Assembly (NCBI GenBank): GCA_922989275.2
Contig: OV277857.1
Span: forward strand, 8,432,001-8,496,000
Length of the DNA stretch: 64,000 nucleotides
Origin: Gari tellinella
Taxonomy: Eukaryota; Mollusca; Bivalvia; Cardiida; Psammobiidae
Direction of reading: 5' to 3'
The notes below the pieces were generated by a model. It was not told the origin of the DNA, searched no databases, and was given only the letters and a program-made list of their open reading frames with translations. This document shows positions 1 through 10,229 of this stretch, in pieces (position 1 is the stretch's first letter; each line of letters begins with the position of its first letter). Both the position numbers and the translations under genes were made by a program.

Positions 1-50
1 ATATCGATAAGAGTGACACACAGTTTGGATTCTGATCAGACGCCGCGTTA
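1..50 (-). repeat. Half of a family B MITE hairpin (truncated)
   Basis: ATATCGATAAGAGTG followed by ACACAGTTTGGATTCTGATC matches one arm of the core-1 hairpin of family B in reverse orientation. The second arm is missing, and the LINE tail begins within a few bases of the hairpin centre. Confidence 0.6.
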
Positions 51-369
51 TGCTTCTGACATGCTCGACCAACTTCAGTGGAAATCGCTTGAAAGCAGAA
101 GGAAAGAAGCTCGCCTGAATATGATATACAAAATTGAACACAACATTGTTAACATTAGTAAAGCAGACAGACTTATAAACCAAACTCATACACATAACGC
201 AAGAGTGGGACACGAGAACTGTTATTTATTGCCAACAAGTAGATGTGACTACAGGAAGGAGTCGTTCTTCCCCAAGACCATACGTGATTGGAACCGGCTA
301 CCACCAGATATAGTGTCGGTAGGGTCGCTTGTAGCTTTCAAAGCTCAAGTGGCAAACCTCTTTATCTAA
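51..369 (+). pseudogene. C-terminal fragment of a non-LTR retrotransposon reverse transcriptase
   Basis: An open frame of about 105 codons ends at TAA 367-369. It contains LDQLQWKSLESRRKEARLNM and later SFFPKTIRDWNRLPPDIV, the sequence type found at the extreme C-terminus of many animal LINE polymerases, after the RT and thumb regions. No RT catalytic motif is present, so this is only the tail of a 5'-truncated copy or of an element that starts outside the window. The first about 50 bases of the open frame are not LINE sequence: they are half of a core-1 hairpin from a B-type MITE. The GTG at 13 is therefore not a start codon. The family (CR1/L2/RTE-like group) cannot be fixed from this fragment. 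It differs from the LINE at 25.5-29.3 kb. Confidence 0.75.
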
Positions 370-508
370 GCTCGTAAGTACGCTTGTTTTTAACCTTCAC
401 TGTACATACTCTTCACTTTATTATCTTATCTTTTTCTTGCGCATACCCCAAATTCATGGCAGTATCATCAACTTGTTGATGGTGGCCATTATGCGGTAGA
501 AGTAGTAG

Positions 509-758
509 TACAGTGGAGAATGTGTTATTCTTTCCCAATAAACGCGTTTACGCTAAAACTAATATTTCAAATGCAAACAATTTGGAACCAGATCAGACGC
601 CGGGTAACCCGGCGTCTGATCAGGCTCCAAAATGTTTGCCACGAAGATAAAAATGAATTATCAGAATTGTCCAAAAGTTGCACTTTTCTACGTTATAGTG
701 TTTTGCGTTTGCGTACGTTTGCGTTTAAAGGGGAAAGAATAACAGATTCTCCACTGTA
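509..758 (+). mobile_element. Family A MITE, copy A1
   Basis: A 250-bp element with 28-bp inverted ends (TACAGTGGAGAATGTGTTAT at the left) that begin and end in TA, as expected for a Tc1/mariner-type TA target duplication. The centre is a core-1 hairpin (CAAACAATTTGGAACCAGAT, tip CCGGGTAACCCGG). The two halves differ: one contains AATAAACGCGTTTACGCT, the other CGTACGTTTGCGTTTAAA. No coding capacity. Confidence 0.9.
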
Positions 759-763
759 GAAGG

Positions 764-824
764 TCCCAAACTGTCTGCAAACGCGCTTTTAGGCGCAAAA
801 GAGAGCGAAAGGGTTGACTTCTTT
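764..824 (-). repeat. Family B end fragment
   Basis: The stretch CTGCAAACGCGCTTTTAGGC..GAGAGCGAAAGGGTTG is the outer part of a B element in reverse orientation. It abuts the next B fragment. Confidence 0.5.
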
Positions 825-827
825 ACT

Positions 828-1005
828 GTCAACGGCGCCCAAAGCTAAATTTGCACGCAGTTTGGATCCTGATCAGACGTATTGTACAGAGCGTTTTATC
901 GGGATCCAAATGTTTTGACACTTGTATCGACATTTCTTCAGTCAAAGCATCCCAAATGCTGACTTTAAAAGTATTGCAGACTACAGTACTGGTCAATGCA
1001 TATGA
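828..1005 (+). mobile_element. Family B MITE fragment, cut by A2
   Basis: It contains CAGTTTGGATCCTGATCAGA, a decayed partner arm GGGATCCAAATGTTTTGACA, and the B right-half signature ATTTCTTCAGTCAAAGCATC..GACTTTAAAAGTATTGCAGA. The expected right end is missing because family A copy A2 starts at 1006, which suggests A2 inserted into, or beside, an older B copy. Confidence 0.6.
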
Positions 1006-1255
1006 TACAGTGGAGAATCTGTTTATCTTTCCCAATAAACGCGTTTATGCTAAAACTATTATTTGCAGTGCAAACAGTTTGGAGCCAGATCAGACGCCGG
1101 GTAACCCGGCGTCTGATTAGGCTCCAAACGGTTTGCCACCAAGATAATCATGAAATATCAGAATTGTCCAAAAATTGTTCTTTTCTACGTTTTAGCGCTT
1201 TGCGTTTGCGTACGTTTGCGTTTAAACGGGAAAGAATAACAGATTCTCCACTGTA
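1006..1255 (+). mobile_element. Family A MITE, copy A2
   Basis: Intact 250-bp copy in the same orientation as A1, with TACAGTGGAGAATCTGTTTA at the left, TTCTCCACTGTA at the right and an intact core-1 hairpin with tip CCGGGTAACCCGG. Confidence 0.9.
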
Positions 1256-1614
1256 ATGACTGTGTGTGTTGCCGGGTTTGTGGTTTTAGGTGGATGATCG
1301 CAATAGGGTTTAAACTGCCGTTTTCATCCTGTGCATTGCCTGTGTGTATATGTTATTAAATTTGTGTGTAACTACTATTGAAATAAGATATTGTTCAACC
1401 AATTACAGATACCTAAACTGCATCAGCTATTGAAAACAAATCTGGTGTGTGAGTAAATCTTGGGATGGCGGAGTGTTCCATATTTAAGAAATATTGAATT
1501 CGCTATACGCAGTGTCTACTCATGGTCTACACCATTTGAATTATCCCGGTAAGATACAAAGCTTATATAAATAAAAGAACAGATTGCATTTTTAATATGT
1601 TTGTAATGTTGCCT
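1256..1614. other. No gene seen
   Basis: AT-rich sequence with no ORF, splice pattern or repeat family that I recognise. Confidence 0.4.
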
Positions 1615-1866
1615 TTAACCCTTTCCCTTATAGAAGCGACTTTTAGCGTATTTAATTTATTCCTCCGCTGAAGAAAATAGTTCCAATATATACCGTAATG
1701 AATATGTGTCATATTTAATAATTTCCTTATTCTAGCAGGTAATGGCTTAAAGCAGGCTGAAAGTAAAGCAGAATGCGCCATATGGCGCATTCTGCTTTAC
1801 TTTCAACCTGCTTTAAGTGGTCACCTATATTCTATACAAGAAACAGGCTATCAGGTAAAGGGTTAA
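1615..1866 (+). mobile_element. Family C MITE, copy C1
   Basis: 252 bp bounded by TTAACCCTTTCCCTTATAGA and GGTAAAGGGTTAA, that is TTAA plus a CCCTTT-type end, which is piggyBac-like. The centre is the core-2 hairpin: arms CAGGCTGAAAGTAAAGCAGA and its partner around the tip ATGCGCCATATGGCGCAT. Arm mismatches are very few. Confidence 0.88.
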
Positions 1867-2023
1867 CGAACGTTATTACTGAGAAAATCGAACAATTACT
1901 TGTATTGCCTTGATTGATTGAACAATCACCCTATAAATACGCGTTTCACGACTGTAACCTTTTCTTCCTCAGACGAAATAACTTACAATTTATACATTCA
2001 AGTACTATGCACAATATGAAAAC

Positions 2024-2076
2024 CCATTTGTGCCCACCATCCCATATATGGACATAGACAAAATTGAGTTTAGAGC
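2024..2076 (+). repeat. Family I MITE end fragment
   Basis: ACCCATTTGTGCCCACCATC and CCATATATGGACATAGACAA match the family I left end, followed within 30 bases by family H sequence. It is a truncated chimera. Confidence 0.55.
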
Positions 2077-2318
2077 ACGCCTAGCTTTAAATTTGCAAAC
2101 AGATTGAGCCGCGACGTCTTATCTGGATTGAAGCTATTTGCAACTCGTCATTATGGTTGTTTCTGTCAAAAAGTCAAATAATTATGTTACTTTAAAGAAA
2201 ACAAACCAGCAGACGATATTGCAACAGTGCAAGCGTAAGACATAATTGTTTTGTTTTGGGAACAGCAGCAATGGTCTTTGTAAGAATGGGACCGTTGTTC
2301 GGGAGGGAACACTCTAGT
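2077..2318 (+). mobile_element. Family H MITE, 5'-truncated
   Basis: It begins inside a broken core-1 hairpin (TTGCAAACAGATTGAGCCGC / TCTGGATTGAAGCTATTTGC) and continues through the H right half: CAGCAGACGATATTGCAACA, ACATAATTGTTTTGTTTTGG, then GGGAGGGAACACTCTAGTA. The whole left half is missing. Confidence 0.65.
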
Positions 2319-3030
2319 ACTTTATTATGTATACCGAAACATTACCCTTATCCTAAACAAATAATTTCCTCTGCAAATAGGTTTGAGCCAGATCAGATAC
2401 CCAATCACTACCCAAAGTTCAAACTTGACATTTGAGGGATATTTTAATTACATCGGCTTTTATACATTTTATTGAGCTGCTTTTTGCTTATATCGTTCAT
2501 TATCCTAACGCGTTAATTGGAAGTTTCTGAATGATGTTTTTGATGGCACATGTTAAAATGTGTTAGTTACAAAAGGTTAATTGCAAGCTCATTTTTCACA
2601 TATATATGAGAGTGTTTATGACAGGCCCTGGTAATTGGACCAGTTCATGCAAGGACTTTAACCTCGTTACTGTAAGAATAGTATATGCTTAATATCTCAG
2701 TGTGCTTCAACATATCAGCTTTAGACTTTGGGAAATTTCACATGGACATGAACCTTATCTTAAACCGTATGACTCATTGTCGCTGTTGTTGTTGTTATTG
2801 TTTCTAATTAAGATTTATGTCCGCTCAAAGTCATGTTATTATGCATCATCCCACACTTGCAGCTCCGATTAGTTTCGATTCATTGTTGCGGGGACGTCTT
2901 AACTTGTTGTCTGATATAGCTCCAAGGATACCAAGCATTTGTGTTAAGTCTGCGATCGTTATCAAGCCTTCGATTGGTCAAAATTGAGATTTTGCTAAAA
3001 ACTTACCAATCAAATGCTCTAGAGCGATCC
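2319..3030. other. No gene seen; minor repeats
   Basis: AT-rich. It holds a (GTT)n stretch near 2781-2802. At 2955-3017 there is a sequence with ACCAATCAAATG that resembles stretches at 7785-7870 and 56945-57035, so it is probably a further dispersed repeat. No coding signal. Confidence 0.35.
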
Positions 3031-3033
3031 AAC

Positions 3034-3086
3034 CTGTTTGCAAATAACTATTATACCCGGAGTAAGGCAGTGAAAGGGTTATTGCG
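3034..3086 (+). repeat. Family F end fragment
   Basis: CCTGTTTGCAAATAACTATT followed by GGAGTAAGGCAGTGAAAGGG. The same tail recurs after core-1 hairpins near 10.93, 12.76 and 39.81 kb and defines a separate, mostly decayed family. Confidence 0.45.
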
Positions 3087-3118
3087 GCGAAGAAATGATA
3101 CGGAAAGTTTCTAGCATG

Positions 3119-3368
3119 TACAGTGGAGAATCTGATATTCTTTCCCGTTTAAACAGAAACGTACGCAAACGCAAAACACTAAAACGTAGAAAAGTACAAC
3201 TTTTGGACAATTCTGATATTTCATGTTTATCTTGGTGGCAAACAGTTTGAAGCCTGATCAGACGCCGGGTTACCCGGCGTCTGATCTTGCTCCAAACTGT
3301 TTGCACTGCAAATAATAGTTTTAGCGTAAACGCGTTTATTGGGAAAGAATAACGTTTTCTCCACTGTA
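3119..3368 (-). mobile_element. Family A MITE, copy A3
   Basis: 250-bp reverse-orientation copy. The left end is TACAGTGGAGAATCTGATAT and the right end AACGTTTTCTCCACTGTA. The core-1 tip is CCGGGTTACCCGG. Confidence 0.88.
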
Positions 3369-3500
3369 CGCTGTCTGATCAGCGCCTACTACACTGTTTG
3401 CTGATTAGAATTGTCAATATAAAACACAACGAAAATGAAATTAAGACCAGGCATCCCTCAGCAAAACAATGAACTTACCAAGTATAACGGTATATGCATG
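3369..3500 (+). repeat. Family I fragment (right half)
   Basis: CTGTCTGATCAGCGCCTACT..ACACTGTTTGCTGATTAGAA, then GACCAGGCATCCCTCAGC, match the right half of family I. The left half is missing and copy A3 abuts it. Confidence 0.5.
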
Positions 3501-3638
3501 GGCTTATTCAATGAGCGTAATAGTGTTATAGATCAGTGATGTTTATCCTTGGAATGGATTCATAGCGGATGTCATGCAACTCGGAAATGCTATGGCTGAT
3601 AGAGCAAATCACACCAAAAGACGTCGTTAAATAAAGTT

Positions 3639-3988
3639 ACATTGTTCCCTCTCTACAACGGCCCTCCGAACAACGACTCCCTCCGAACAACGACATTCGC
3701 CGTTGTTCCCAAGAAAATTATGTTTTATGCTTGCACTGATGCATCACCGTCTACTTAAAATTGTTGTCTGCTGTTTTTCTTACATAAATGACATTTTGCC
3801 AGAAAAAAACATAATGACAAATGACAAACAGCTTGAATCCAAATCAGACGCCGCGTTACGCGGCGTCTGATCTGGATTCAAGCTGTTTGCAAATGTAAAA
3901 TAAGTTCCCTCCCTATAACGACTCCCTCCGAACAACGCACACAATCTGTGTCTCCCATTGGGTGCCGTTGTAGAGAGGGAGCGCTGTA
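3639..3988 (-). mobile_element. Family H MITE, copy H1
   Basis: Complete reverse copy of about 350 bp. The left end reads ACATTGTTCCCTCTCTACAA, the right end GTAGAGAGGGAGCGCTGTA. The core-1 hairpin has the H-specific arm CAGCTTGAATCCAAATCAGA and tip GCCGCGTTACGCGGC, with a near-perfect partner arm. The end sequence CAACGACTCCCTCCGAACAA is repeated on both sides. Confidence 0.85.
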
Positions 3989-4142
3989 TACATAAAACAA
4001 CCACTCTTTTACGGCCACTAAATGTGCTAATTGTTTCGGTGTTTTAGACAAGTGGTTGCTCAAAGCAATATAAACGTAAAGCAGAAAAGTCTTATAGGAA
4101 CTTCCTGTTTTACTCTTTTCTTGCTATAAGCTGTTACAAGTC

Positions 4143-4376
4143 TTAACCCTTTACCTTATAGAAGCGCCTTTTAGCGCATTCCGTTTAATCCTCCGCGGAA
4201 GAAAATAATTCCAACCTATACAGTGATGAAAATTTATCAGAAGGAATATTTTTTTATTCTAGCATATTGTAGCTTAAGGCAGGCTGAAAGTAGGGCGCAT
4301 TCTGCTTTACTTTCAACCTGCTTTAAGCAGTCACCATTTTTCAAAACTAACACCAGGCTATGCGGTAAAGGGTTAA
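4143..4376 (+). mobile_element. Family C MITE, copy C2
   Basis: TTAACCCTTTACCTTATAGA at the left and GGTAAAGGGTTAA at the right. Core-2 is partly deleted: the left arm CAGGCTGAAAGTA runs straight into GGGCGCATTCTGCTTTACTT, so one arm is shortened. Confidence 0.85.
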
Positions 4377-4898
4377 GTACGGTAATTTAGTTCCATTGAT
4401 AGTGGTCGTGATAGAGGGGTATTACTGACCGTAAGAAAACTAATACTGTCCCAATGAATGATATAGTCGCCTGCATAATTACCGCATAGAATATGAACTG
4501 TGTGTATTCGATATTTTCTGGTCTGGCATCTTCTTTTCTGAAATGTATCTTTTGTCAGACGGCATTGGATCATGAATTACTCCATTTGCTTAGGATATCA
4601 ATTATCTTTGTCTGGCTTTGAACCTTTTGCACAAAAGAAACATATTTGTCTCGAACTATTTTGACCGAGGTCAAAGGTGGAGTTATTCGACAAACTGCTT
4701 GCAAAAACGTATGTGTTGTAGCTCAAACAAATGTATTGAGAACTTATAAAACATTTCCCTCTGCGTTTATTTGATATATACATGTATAAGATACTCGTAT
4801 TACCGGTAGTTCTTTTTTATACTTTCGTTGAAGTGGGACACAGAGGCCAACGTTCAGATGATCAGTCATATGCAAACATAATAACAAAATAATAGTGG

Positions 4899-5261
4899 TA
4901 AAGTGAAACCTCTCTAAACCGGAACCTCTAAATACTGGAATTCTCTCTAAACCGGACAAAAACTTTGGTCCCGATTCCAACCCTTATTTATTTTAACCCA
5001 TTACACCATAAATACGCATTTTGACGTCTTTGGTTTATTCTTACACTTAAGAAAAAAAGTGTGTACATTCTAGCAGATGATAGCTTTTAGCAGGTTGGAA
5101 GTAAAGCAGAATGCGCATTCGGCTTTACATTCAACCTGCTTTAAGTGGTCAGCTATCTTTCATATTAGAAACAAGTCAAAACCCCTCTTAACCGGAAACC
5201 CCTCTAAACCGGACAATTTTGTTGTCCCAACACATATCCGGTTTAGAGGGGTTTCACTGTA
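4899..5261 (-). mobile_element. Family G element, probably split by a family C MITE
   Basis: The left end is AAGTGAAACCTCTCTAAACC, the right end CCGGTTTAGAGGGGTTTCAC followed by TGTA. This CAGTGAAACC-type end resembles pogo/Tigger-like elements. The motif CTCTAAACCGGAC recurs inside as direct copies at 4951-4965 and 5193-5207. A C-type MITE occupies 4992-5173. Confidence 0.6.
4992..5173 (+). mobile_element. Family C MITE, copy C3 (3' end missing), nested in G
   Basis: It starts TTTTAACCCATTACACCATA and carries core-2 arms (GCAGGTTGGAAGTAAAGCAG and CATTCAACCTGCTTTAAGTG), then stops at AGAAACAAG, where family G sequence resumes. The terminal GGGTTAA is absent. Confidence 0.6.
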
Positions 5262-6398
5262 TAACTTTTATATTATATTGAACTATATCATCCTCCATTT
5301 TACTTTAATCCATTCCTGAAGAATCGTACACAGGCATTTGCAAGCAGTTAGTTGTGTGCTCTGCATTATATAGGCACATGTTCACCCTTGTTCTTAATTC
5401 TAGGTTCACACCAACGGCGCTTTGATGGCGCTTTAAAGGGATACTTGCGTATTTGAAAAATTCAACAGAATCTCATGAAAAGTTCTACAAGTTGAATTAA
5501 GGTATATATAAGCAAATTGCTAAAATAAAAATTGGGGGTTGCAATGCTTTTTCAGCTCTAGCTGGCTTTGAAAAGTGTGACGTTTGCCGCATTTGCTCAT
5601 TGTCAGAGCAGAAAACGTCATAAGGGACAAATGCACTTATATTACTACACCAAAACATATTTCTAGTACACTTTTTAAGTTTCTAGCATTCACTCATCAC
5701 AAGCAAGTGTGAAATAAACTTTTTAAAGCTCTTTCTTGTGTTTTAAATGAGCTTTTGGGCTAAAATGAAAGCTGAAAACCGGAAAAATAAGACATTTTTT
5801 CTTGCCAATGTCTCACAAAAACATCAATTATGTAAAAAAAAATCCAATGAAAATTCTTTGAACTTTCTAGGCATCTAGGTTAAAGTATTTCTCATCAAAT
5901 GGTGTAAAGAAACCTATGTGTCGCGTTGTTCATTTATGAAATATGGTCAAATTTCTAACCCTACCCCCTTAGATTTTATGCAGAAAATATACCTCCACCA
6001 ATAGCCAAATTGGGTCTCTGTTGACCTAAAAATGAGAAATATTCATCCACTAGTTGCTTAAATTGCTAAATATATGAGTGTATGTGAATACAACAGCATT
6101 AAATAAAGTTTTAGTTACTTAAAGCATTTACAGTGCTGCTGATAAAACATAAACATAATTTCTACAAGAACTGCTACTCGGGACAGTTTTTTCAAATCTT
6201 GAAACAGTGCCTGTACGGAAAGGACTATATTTTACATAATTTACCAATGAGAACTTTTCAAAATTCATTTTTATGGTAATAAATGTATTGCAAATCAGAA
6301 AATATATAGTAATCAAGGTATTTTAGAATTTTATTTTTCAACATTTTTAATATAGGCGAGTATGTCTTTAAAGCGGCGTGCAAAGCGGCATCAATGCG

Positions 6399-6707
6399 TA
6401 CAGTACTGAACCTTATTAAATTAAATTGATAATCGTAAGCGAATTGCCATCGAATTGCCATCGAATCGGGCGCTTCAAAAAACAAATCCTACGTTTGAAT
6501 ATATTTACGCGAATTTTCCGAAGCGGTTGTGACACGAATGGAAATTAACGAAGGCATATTTGCGAACAATTGTGAGATACACCATTCAAGAAAACTTACC
6601 TGAGGGTAAATTAAGTATTTTGAATCGCAAGCGAATTGTCATCGAATTGCAAGCGAATTGCAAGCGAATCGCAATTGTTTTTTAATTTAATAAGGTTCAG
6701 TACTGTA
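6399..6707. mobile_element. Family M MITE, copy M1
   Basis: A 309-bp element ending in TACAGTACTGAACCTTATTA and its mirror TAAGGTTCAGTACTGTA, TA at both edges. It contains repeated GCGAATTGCCATCGAATTGC blocks at both ends. A second copy of the family lies at 47651-47975. Confidence 0.88.
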
Positions 6708-6829
6708 ACAAAGCTGAATTAAAGCGTCAGGGTCGTAATAGATCGTGGGAAAGCTTTGAGTAAAACGGGACATTCGGCAAGAGCTCCAAATTGTTTAAAG
6801 ATTTTGGGCGCTCTGTCACGAATTGATAA

Positions 6830-7620
6830 AAGCGCCTAGAGCGTATCAAAGCTTAACAAAGCGTAACAAAGCGTAACAAAGGTCAGCAAAGCTTGACTCA
6901 AAGTGTAGGAAAGCTTAACAGAGCTTGGTTCAAAGCGAGGTCCCCAGTCTTCACGGTCTGTCACCACTTGACAATGTCTCAAGATTTGTTACGATCTGGC
7001 ATGAAGATCTGATAAGAGATCAGACGCTTTCATCAAGATCTGACACACTTTGTTACGATTTGTTACGTTTTCATGATGGACTCTCACGCTTTCCCACGAA
7101 TTGAGAAGCTTTGATCAAAGATTGACACGTTTTGTTAGGCTTTGTTACGCTTGGCAAGCTTCCTCACGCTCTCTGCCGCTATTTCAGGCTCTCCTACGAT
7201 ACCCACGCTCTGTCTCCATCCCCATAAATAGCGCTGCGACTTGAGTATCACTCATTACATTGTTTCAGATAGTTCATGTTCTGGTGCATCTAAAACTTCT
7301 GGATCTTGTTGTTCTGCATTTGAATTCTGGAGTCAAAGATGCAATGATTTTGTGGACCTGCTGCATCTTTATATAGGCTCTGGATCAAAAGCGGCATGAA
7401 ATCGGTGATCTTGACATTTTTTAATGCGTAACAGAGCTGAACAGATCGTTACAATGCACAACAAAGCTTGATAATCGCATCAGAGCCTGATTTAAAGCGT
7501 CATAATCGCATCTCAGCGTCATAAGGCGCAATAAAGCTGATAAAAGCGTGATTTCGAGCGTAACAAAGCCTGATCAAAGCGGGATCAAAGCGTGAGGAAC
7601 TGTAACAAGACGGGAAATAA
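6830..7620. repeat. Degenerate short-motif array inside element N
   Basis: Dozens of 9-12 base units related to TAACAAAGCG, GATCAAAGCG and their complements. They run forward near 6830-6930 (GTAACAAAGCGTAACAAAGG), reversed at 6950-7210 (TTTGTTAGGCTTTGTTACGC) and forward again at 7430-7600. Spacing is irregular. Arrays like this in transposon subterminal regions can bind transposase; that role is only inferred. Confidence 0.55.
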
Positions 7621-7784
7621 TTCGTCCCAAAGCGGCAACCAATTCGTATCAGAGTGTATTAAAGCTTATCAGAGCGAAAGAGATCGTGACATTTTTGGAA
7701 AAGTAACCAGAAATGACGACGCTTTGCTCGCCGATTTAAAGCGCGGCATTCGCAGTTGGTGTGAACCTAGCATTAGCATGTGAT

Positions 7785-7870
7785 TGGCCAGAAAAGGATA
7801 ATAAAATCTGACCAATCAAATGCTGGAGAACGATGTCAGACTCAACTCAAAAGTTTTATAACTCTGGGAC
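7785..7870 (+). repeat. Dispersed repeat P, copy 1
   Basis: ATCTGACCAATCAAATGCTG..AACGATGTCAGACTCAACTC matches 56945-57035 closely (CCGACCAATCAAATGATGGA..ACGATGTCAGACTCAACTGA). Confidence 0.5.
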
Positions 7871-7989
7871 ATTTTGTTCTTTATGTCATCCAATTTCTGT
7901 CATAGTTACATGTACAGTTCCTTGTAGCTTATAGACACTTTGGAGATTGGACCATGATCAGACGTTGTTTCTTTATGGTTATAAAGCGA

Positions 7990-8944
7990 TTAAGGGTGTA
8001 TCAATGTCATGCGTTTAGTAAATTTTCAAGGTATATGAAAACACTCTTTGATGGTTTTGTATTGAAGAGCTATTTAAGATGAATGAAAAAATAGAAAAAG
8101 TGTACATTTTGGTGAACAACAGTTGGCTCTACGGCCATGTAAAATTTACCCCTCCCACTTCCTCTTATTTTGACCTTTTCAAACAACCCGCTTCAATAAA
8201 ATCCATTTTAAATGAAAACAAATATGATAATTTGGTTTTGTGTTATTTATTTCCTATCTATGGTAGTATTTCTTCATACAAAAACTAATTTAAGAAAAAA
8301 AAGGCACCAAATGTGAAATTTATAAAGCTCTAAATATCATCGATATGGTACTTTTTTGTAAATTTTGTAAGGGGAGATAACTCTTTTTACTTTAATAACT
8401 CAAATTTTTCAACACTGACCTTTCAATTTCTTTTCATATTTTGAACTGCCTTAGCATGGGCTTTCATCTGGTAGAATATAAGAAAAAGTTTAATACTAGA
8501 ACTATTTCATTTTCAAACTTTTTTTACTTTTTTTCATAAAATAAAAAATCTAATAAAATCATGCCCTATATAAAGCATATTTGTGATATTCAAGGATCCA
8601 TATTGTTCAAACCTGGTGCCTGCTTTGTCTAAATTTGGTTTATATATGTGAAAATACCACCATAGACATGAAATAAATAAAGAAAACCCAAATTACCATT
8701 TTTGTTTTGTTTTGAAATAGATTTTACTGAAGCTTGTACATGTACTCTGAATGGGTAAAATTTGAAAAAAAATCCCAAATTTGACATACCTTTTTCAAAT
8801 CGCTGTAGCTCAAAAAAAAGGACACCACCATATATATTTTTTTTCATTTTTTCATTCATCATAAATAGCTCTTCCAAAAAAACAATGATAGAAAAAAAGT
8901 TTAATACTTTGAAAAAATCGCTTATGGGTTGGATACACCCTTAA
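7990..8944. mobile_element. Family Q foldback element
   Basis: A 955-bp element bounded by TTAAGGGTGTATC and GATACACCCTTAA. The inverted repeat reaches far inside: GAGCTATTTAAGATGAATGA (8068-8087) pairs with the complement of the 8847-8872 region. Because both arms are related, the open stretches at 8079-8288 (+) and 8629-8877 (-) translate to similar low-complexity peptides; neither looks like a real gene. Flanking TTAA suggests a piggyBac-type target. Confidence 0.7.
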
Positions 8945-9080
8945 GACACTTTTAAGTTCATTCTCAAGATTTTGAATGATAAGTTTGAGCTTTCTGCGCA
9001 AATATCATAGAACCAAACTTTTACACCATCCAAGACCCATAAAAACGCTTCATAACCATTATTGATGTTTATTTGAGTAT

Positions 9081-9330
9081 TACAGTGGAGAATCTGTTAT
9101 TATTTCCCGTTCAAACACAAACGTACGCAAACGCAAATCACTAAAACGTAGAAAAGAACAACTTTTGGACAATTCTGATAATTCTTGTTTATCTTGGTGG
9201 CAAACAGTTTGAAGCCTGATCAGACACCAGGTTACCCGGCGTCTGATCTGGCTCCAAACTGTTTGCACTGCAAATAATAGTTTTAGCGTAAACGCGTTTA
9301 TTGGGAAAGAATAACAGATTCTCCACTGTA
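9081..9330 (-). mobile_element. Family A MITE, copy A4
   Basis: 250-bp reverse copy with intact ends TACAGTGGAGAATCTGTTAT and ACAGATTCTCCACTGTA. The core-1 arm has a few substitutions (AGACACCAGGTTACCCGGCG). Confidence 0.88.
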
Positions 9331-10060
9331 TGTGAGAGGGTACATTGGTCGACCGTCCGATCACGTGGGTTTTCTCAGGGCATCCAGGTTTCTTCCCACA
9401 GAAATTACCATATACACCACCATTCGAGCCATCGAGACTGATTTCTATCAGTTAATGTAGCTTGTTTTGTAATCGATGTAAAAGACATAAAGTTTTAAAA
9501 TTTTATTTGAGTATTAAGGCGACCTTTCAAAACAAGACATAATTTTCATCTAAAGGATAGATGGAACTTAAAAGCAAAACAACATCGTACAGAAAGCTTC
9601 TTAAATAGTTCCAAAGAAACCAGTCCATCTATCAATTGCATGGAATTACCTTTATTGACATTGAACGATTATTATGAATATGAAATGTTACAAAGCATGT
9701 AAATACTTGACATATATAAAGTGTATGATTTAGTTCAAAAATATATACACCATGTGTCAGGAAAGCATATCCTCTTTTGGACATATATAAATTCAAACTG
9801 TATGCATTGAACGATTATTATAGATATGCAATGCAAAGTATTCACATACATGAACTATGTTATACGAGTTTTATAAAATATACATCATTTATGTAGACAG
9901 CCAATCTTTTTCAGGAAATACATCAAAACATGTTGTTGCGGAATAGACGTAAGCCTCACACACAAAGCAATTTACAATGTTTTTGGCAGATAATACATCG
10001 AAAAAATATACTACGGATGTCATTTCTCCAGAATTTTCCGAAATTATCGAATTTTTATCG
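9331..10060. other. No gene seen
   Basis: AT-rich sequence. TTGAACGATTATTATGAATA (9661) recurs in diverged form at 9806, suggesting an old local duplication of about 150 bp. No credible ORF. Confidence 0.35.
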
Positions 10061-10067
10061 CAGAAAA

Positions 10068-10125
10068 TGGTAGCTTAAAGAAGGCTGAAAAATAAACAGA
10101 AAGTGACTTTAAGTAATTGCCCTTG
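10068..10125 (+). repeat. Family C core-2 remnant
   Basis: GGTAGCTTAAAGAAGGCTGA..AAACAGAAAGTGACTTTAAG is a collapsed core-2 hairpin without MITE ends. Confidence 0.4.
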
Positions 10126-10229
10126 AAAAAAAGAAATTTGGAAAATTAGGATTTGTCATGATCAACTTATGGAAGCTATGATATATACACGAGATAACTT
10201 AGTTATACACAATGCAATATATTACCAGT

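Larger units (their letters stand above)
5400..7770. mobile_element. Element N: 2.37-kb terminal-inverted-repeat element
   Basis: The left end CTAGGTTCACACCAACGGCG is mirrored by GCAGTTGGTGTGAACCTAG at the right end (17 bases, CTAGGTTCACACCAACN). Inside each end are GCGCTTTGATGGCGCTTTAA-type motifs. The interior is AT-rich on the left, and on the right (6830-7760) an array of degenerate AACAAAGCGT/ACGCTTTGTT motifs in both orientations. There is no transposase ORF, so it looks like a non-autonomous or hollowed-out DNA transposon. A family M MITE is nested at 6399-6707. No clear target duplication is visible. Confidence 0.65.

Noticed and set aside
509..758. Short ORFs of 60-120 codons with QIRRRVTRRLIRLQTVCHQD recurring across the window
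   Set aside because: They are translations of the family A MITE hairpin. The same peptide appears wherever an A copy lies, on either strand, with no start or domain, so it is not a protein family.
8079..8288. 69-codon frame in element Q as a gene
   Set aside because: A related peptide is read from the opposite strand of the other arm; it is a by-product of the inverted repeat.
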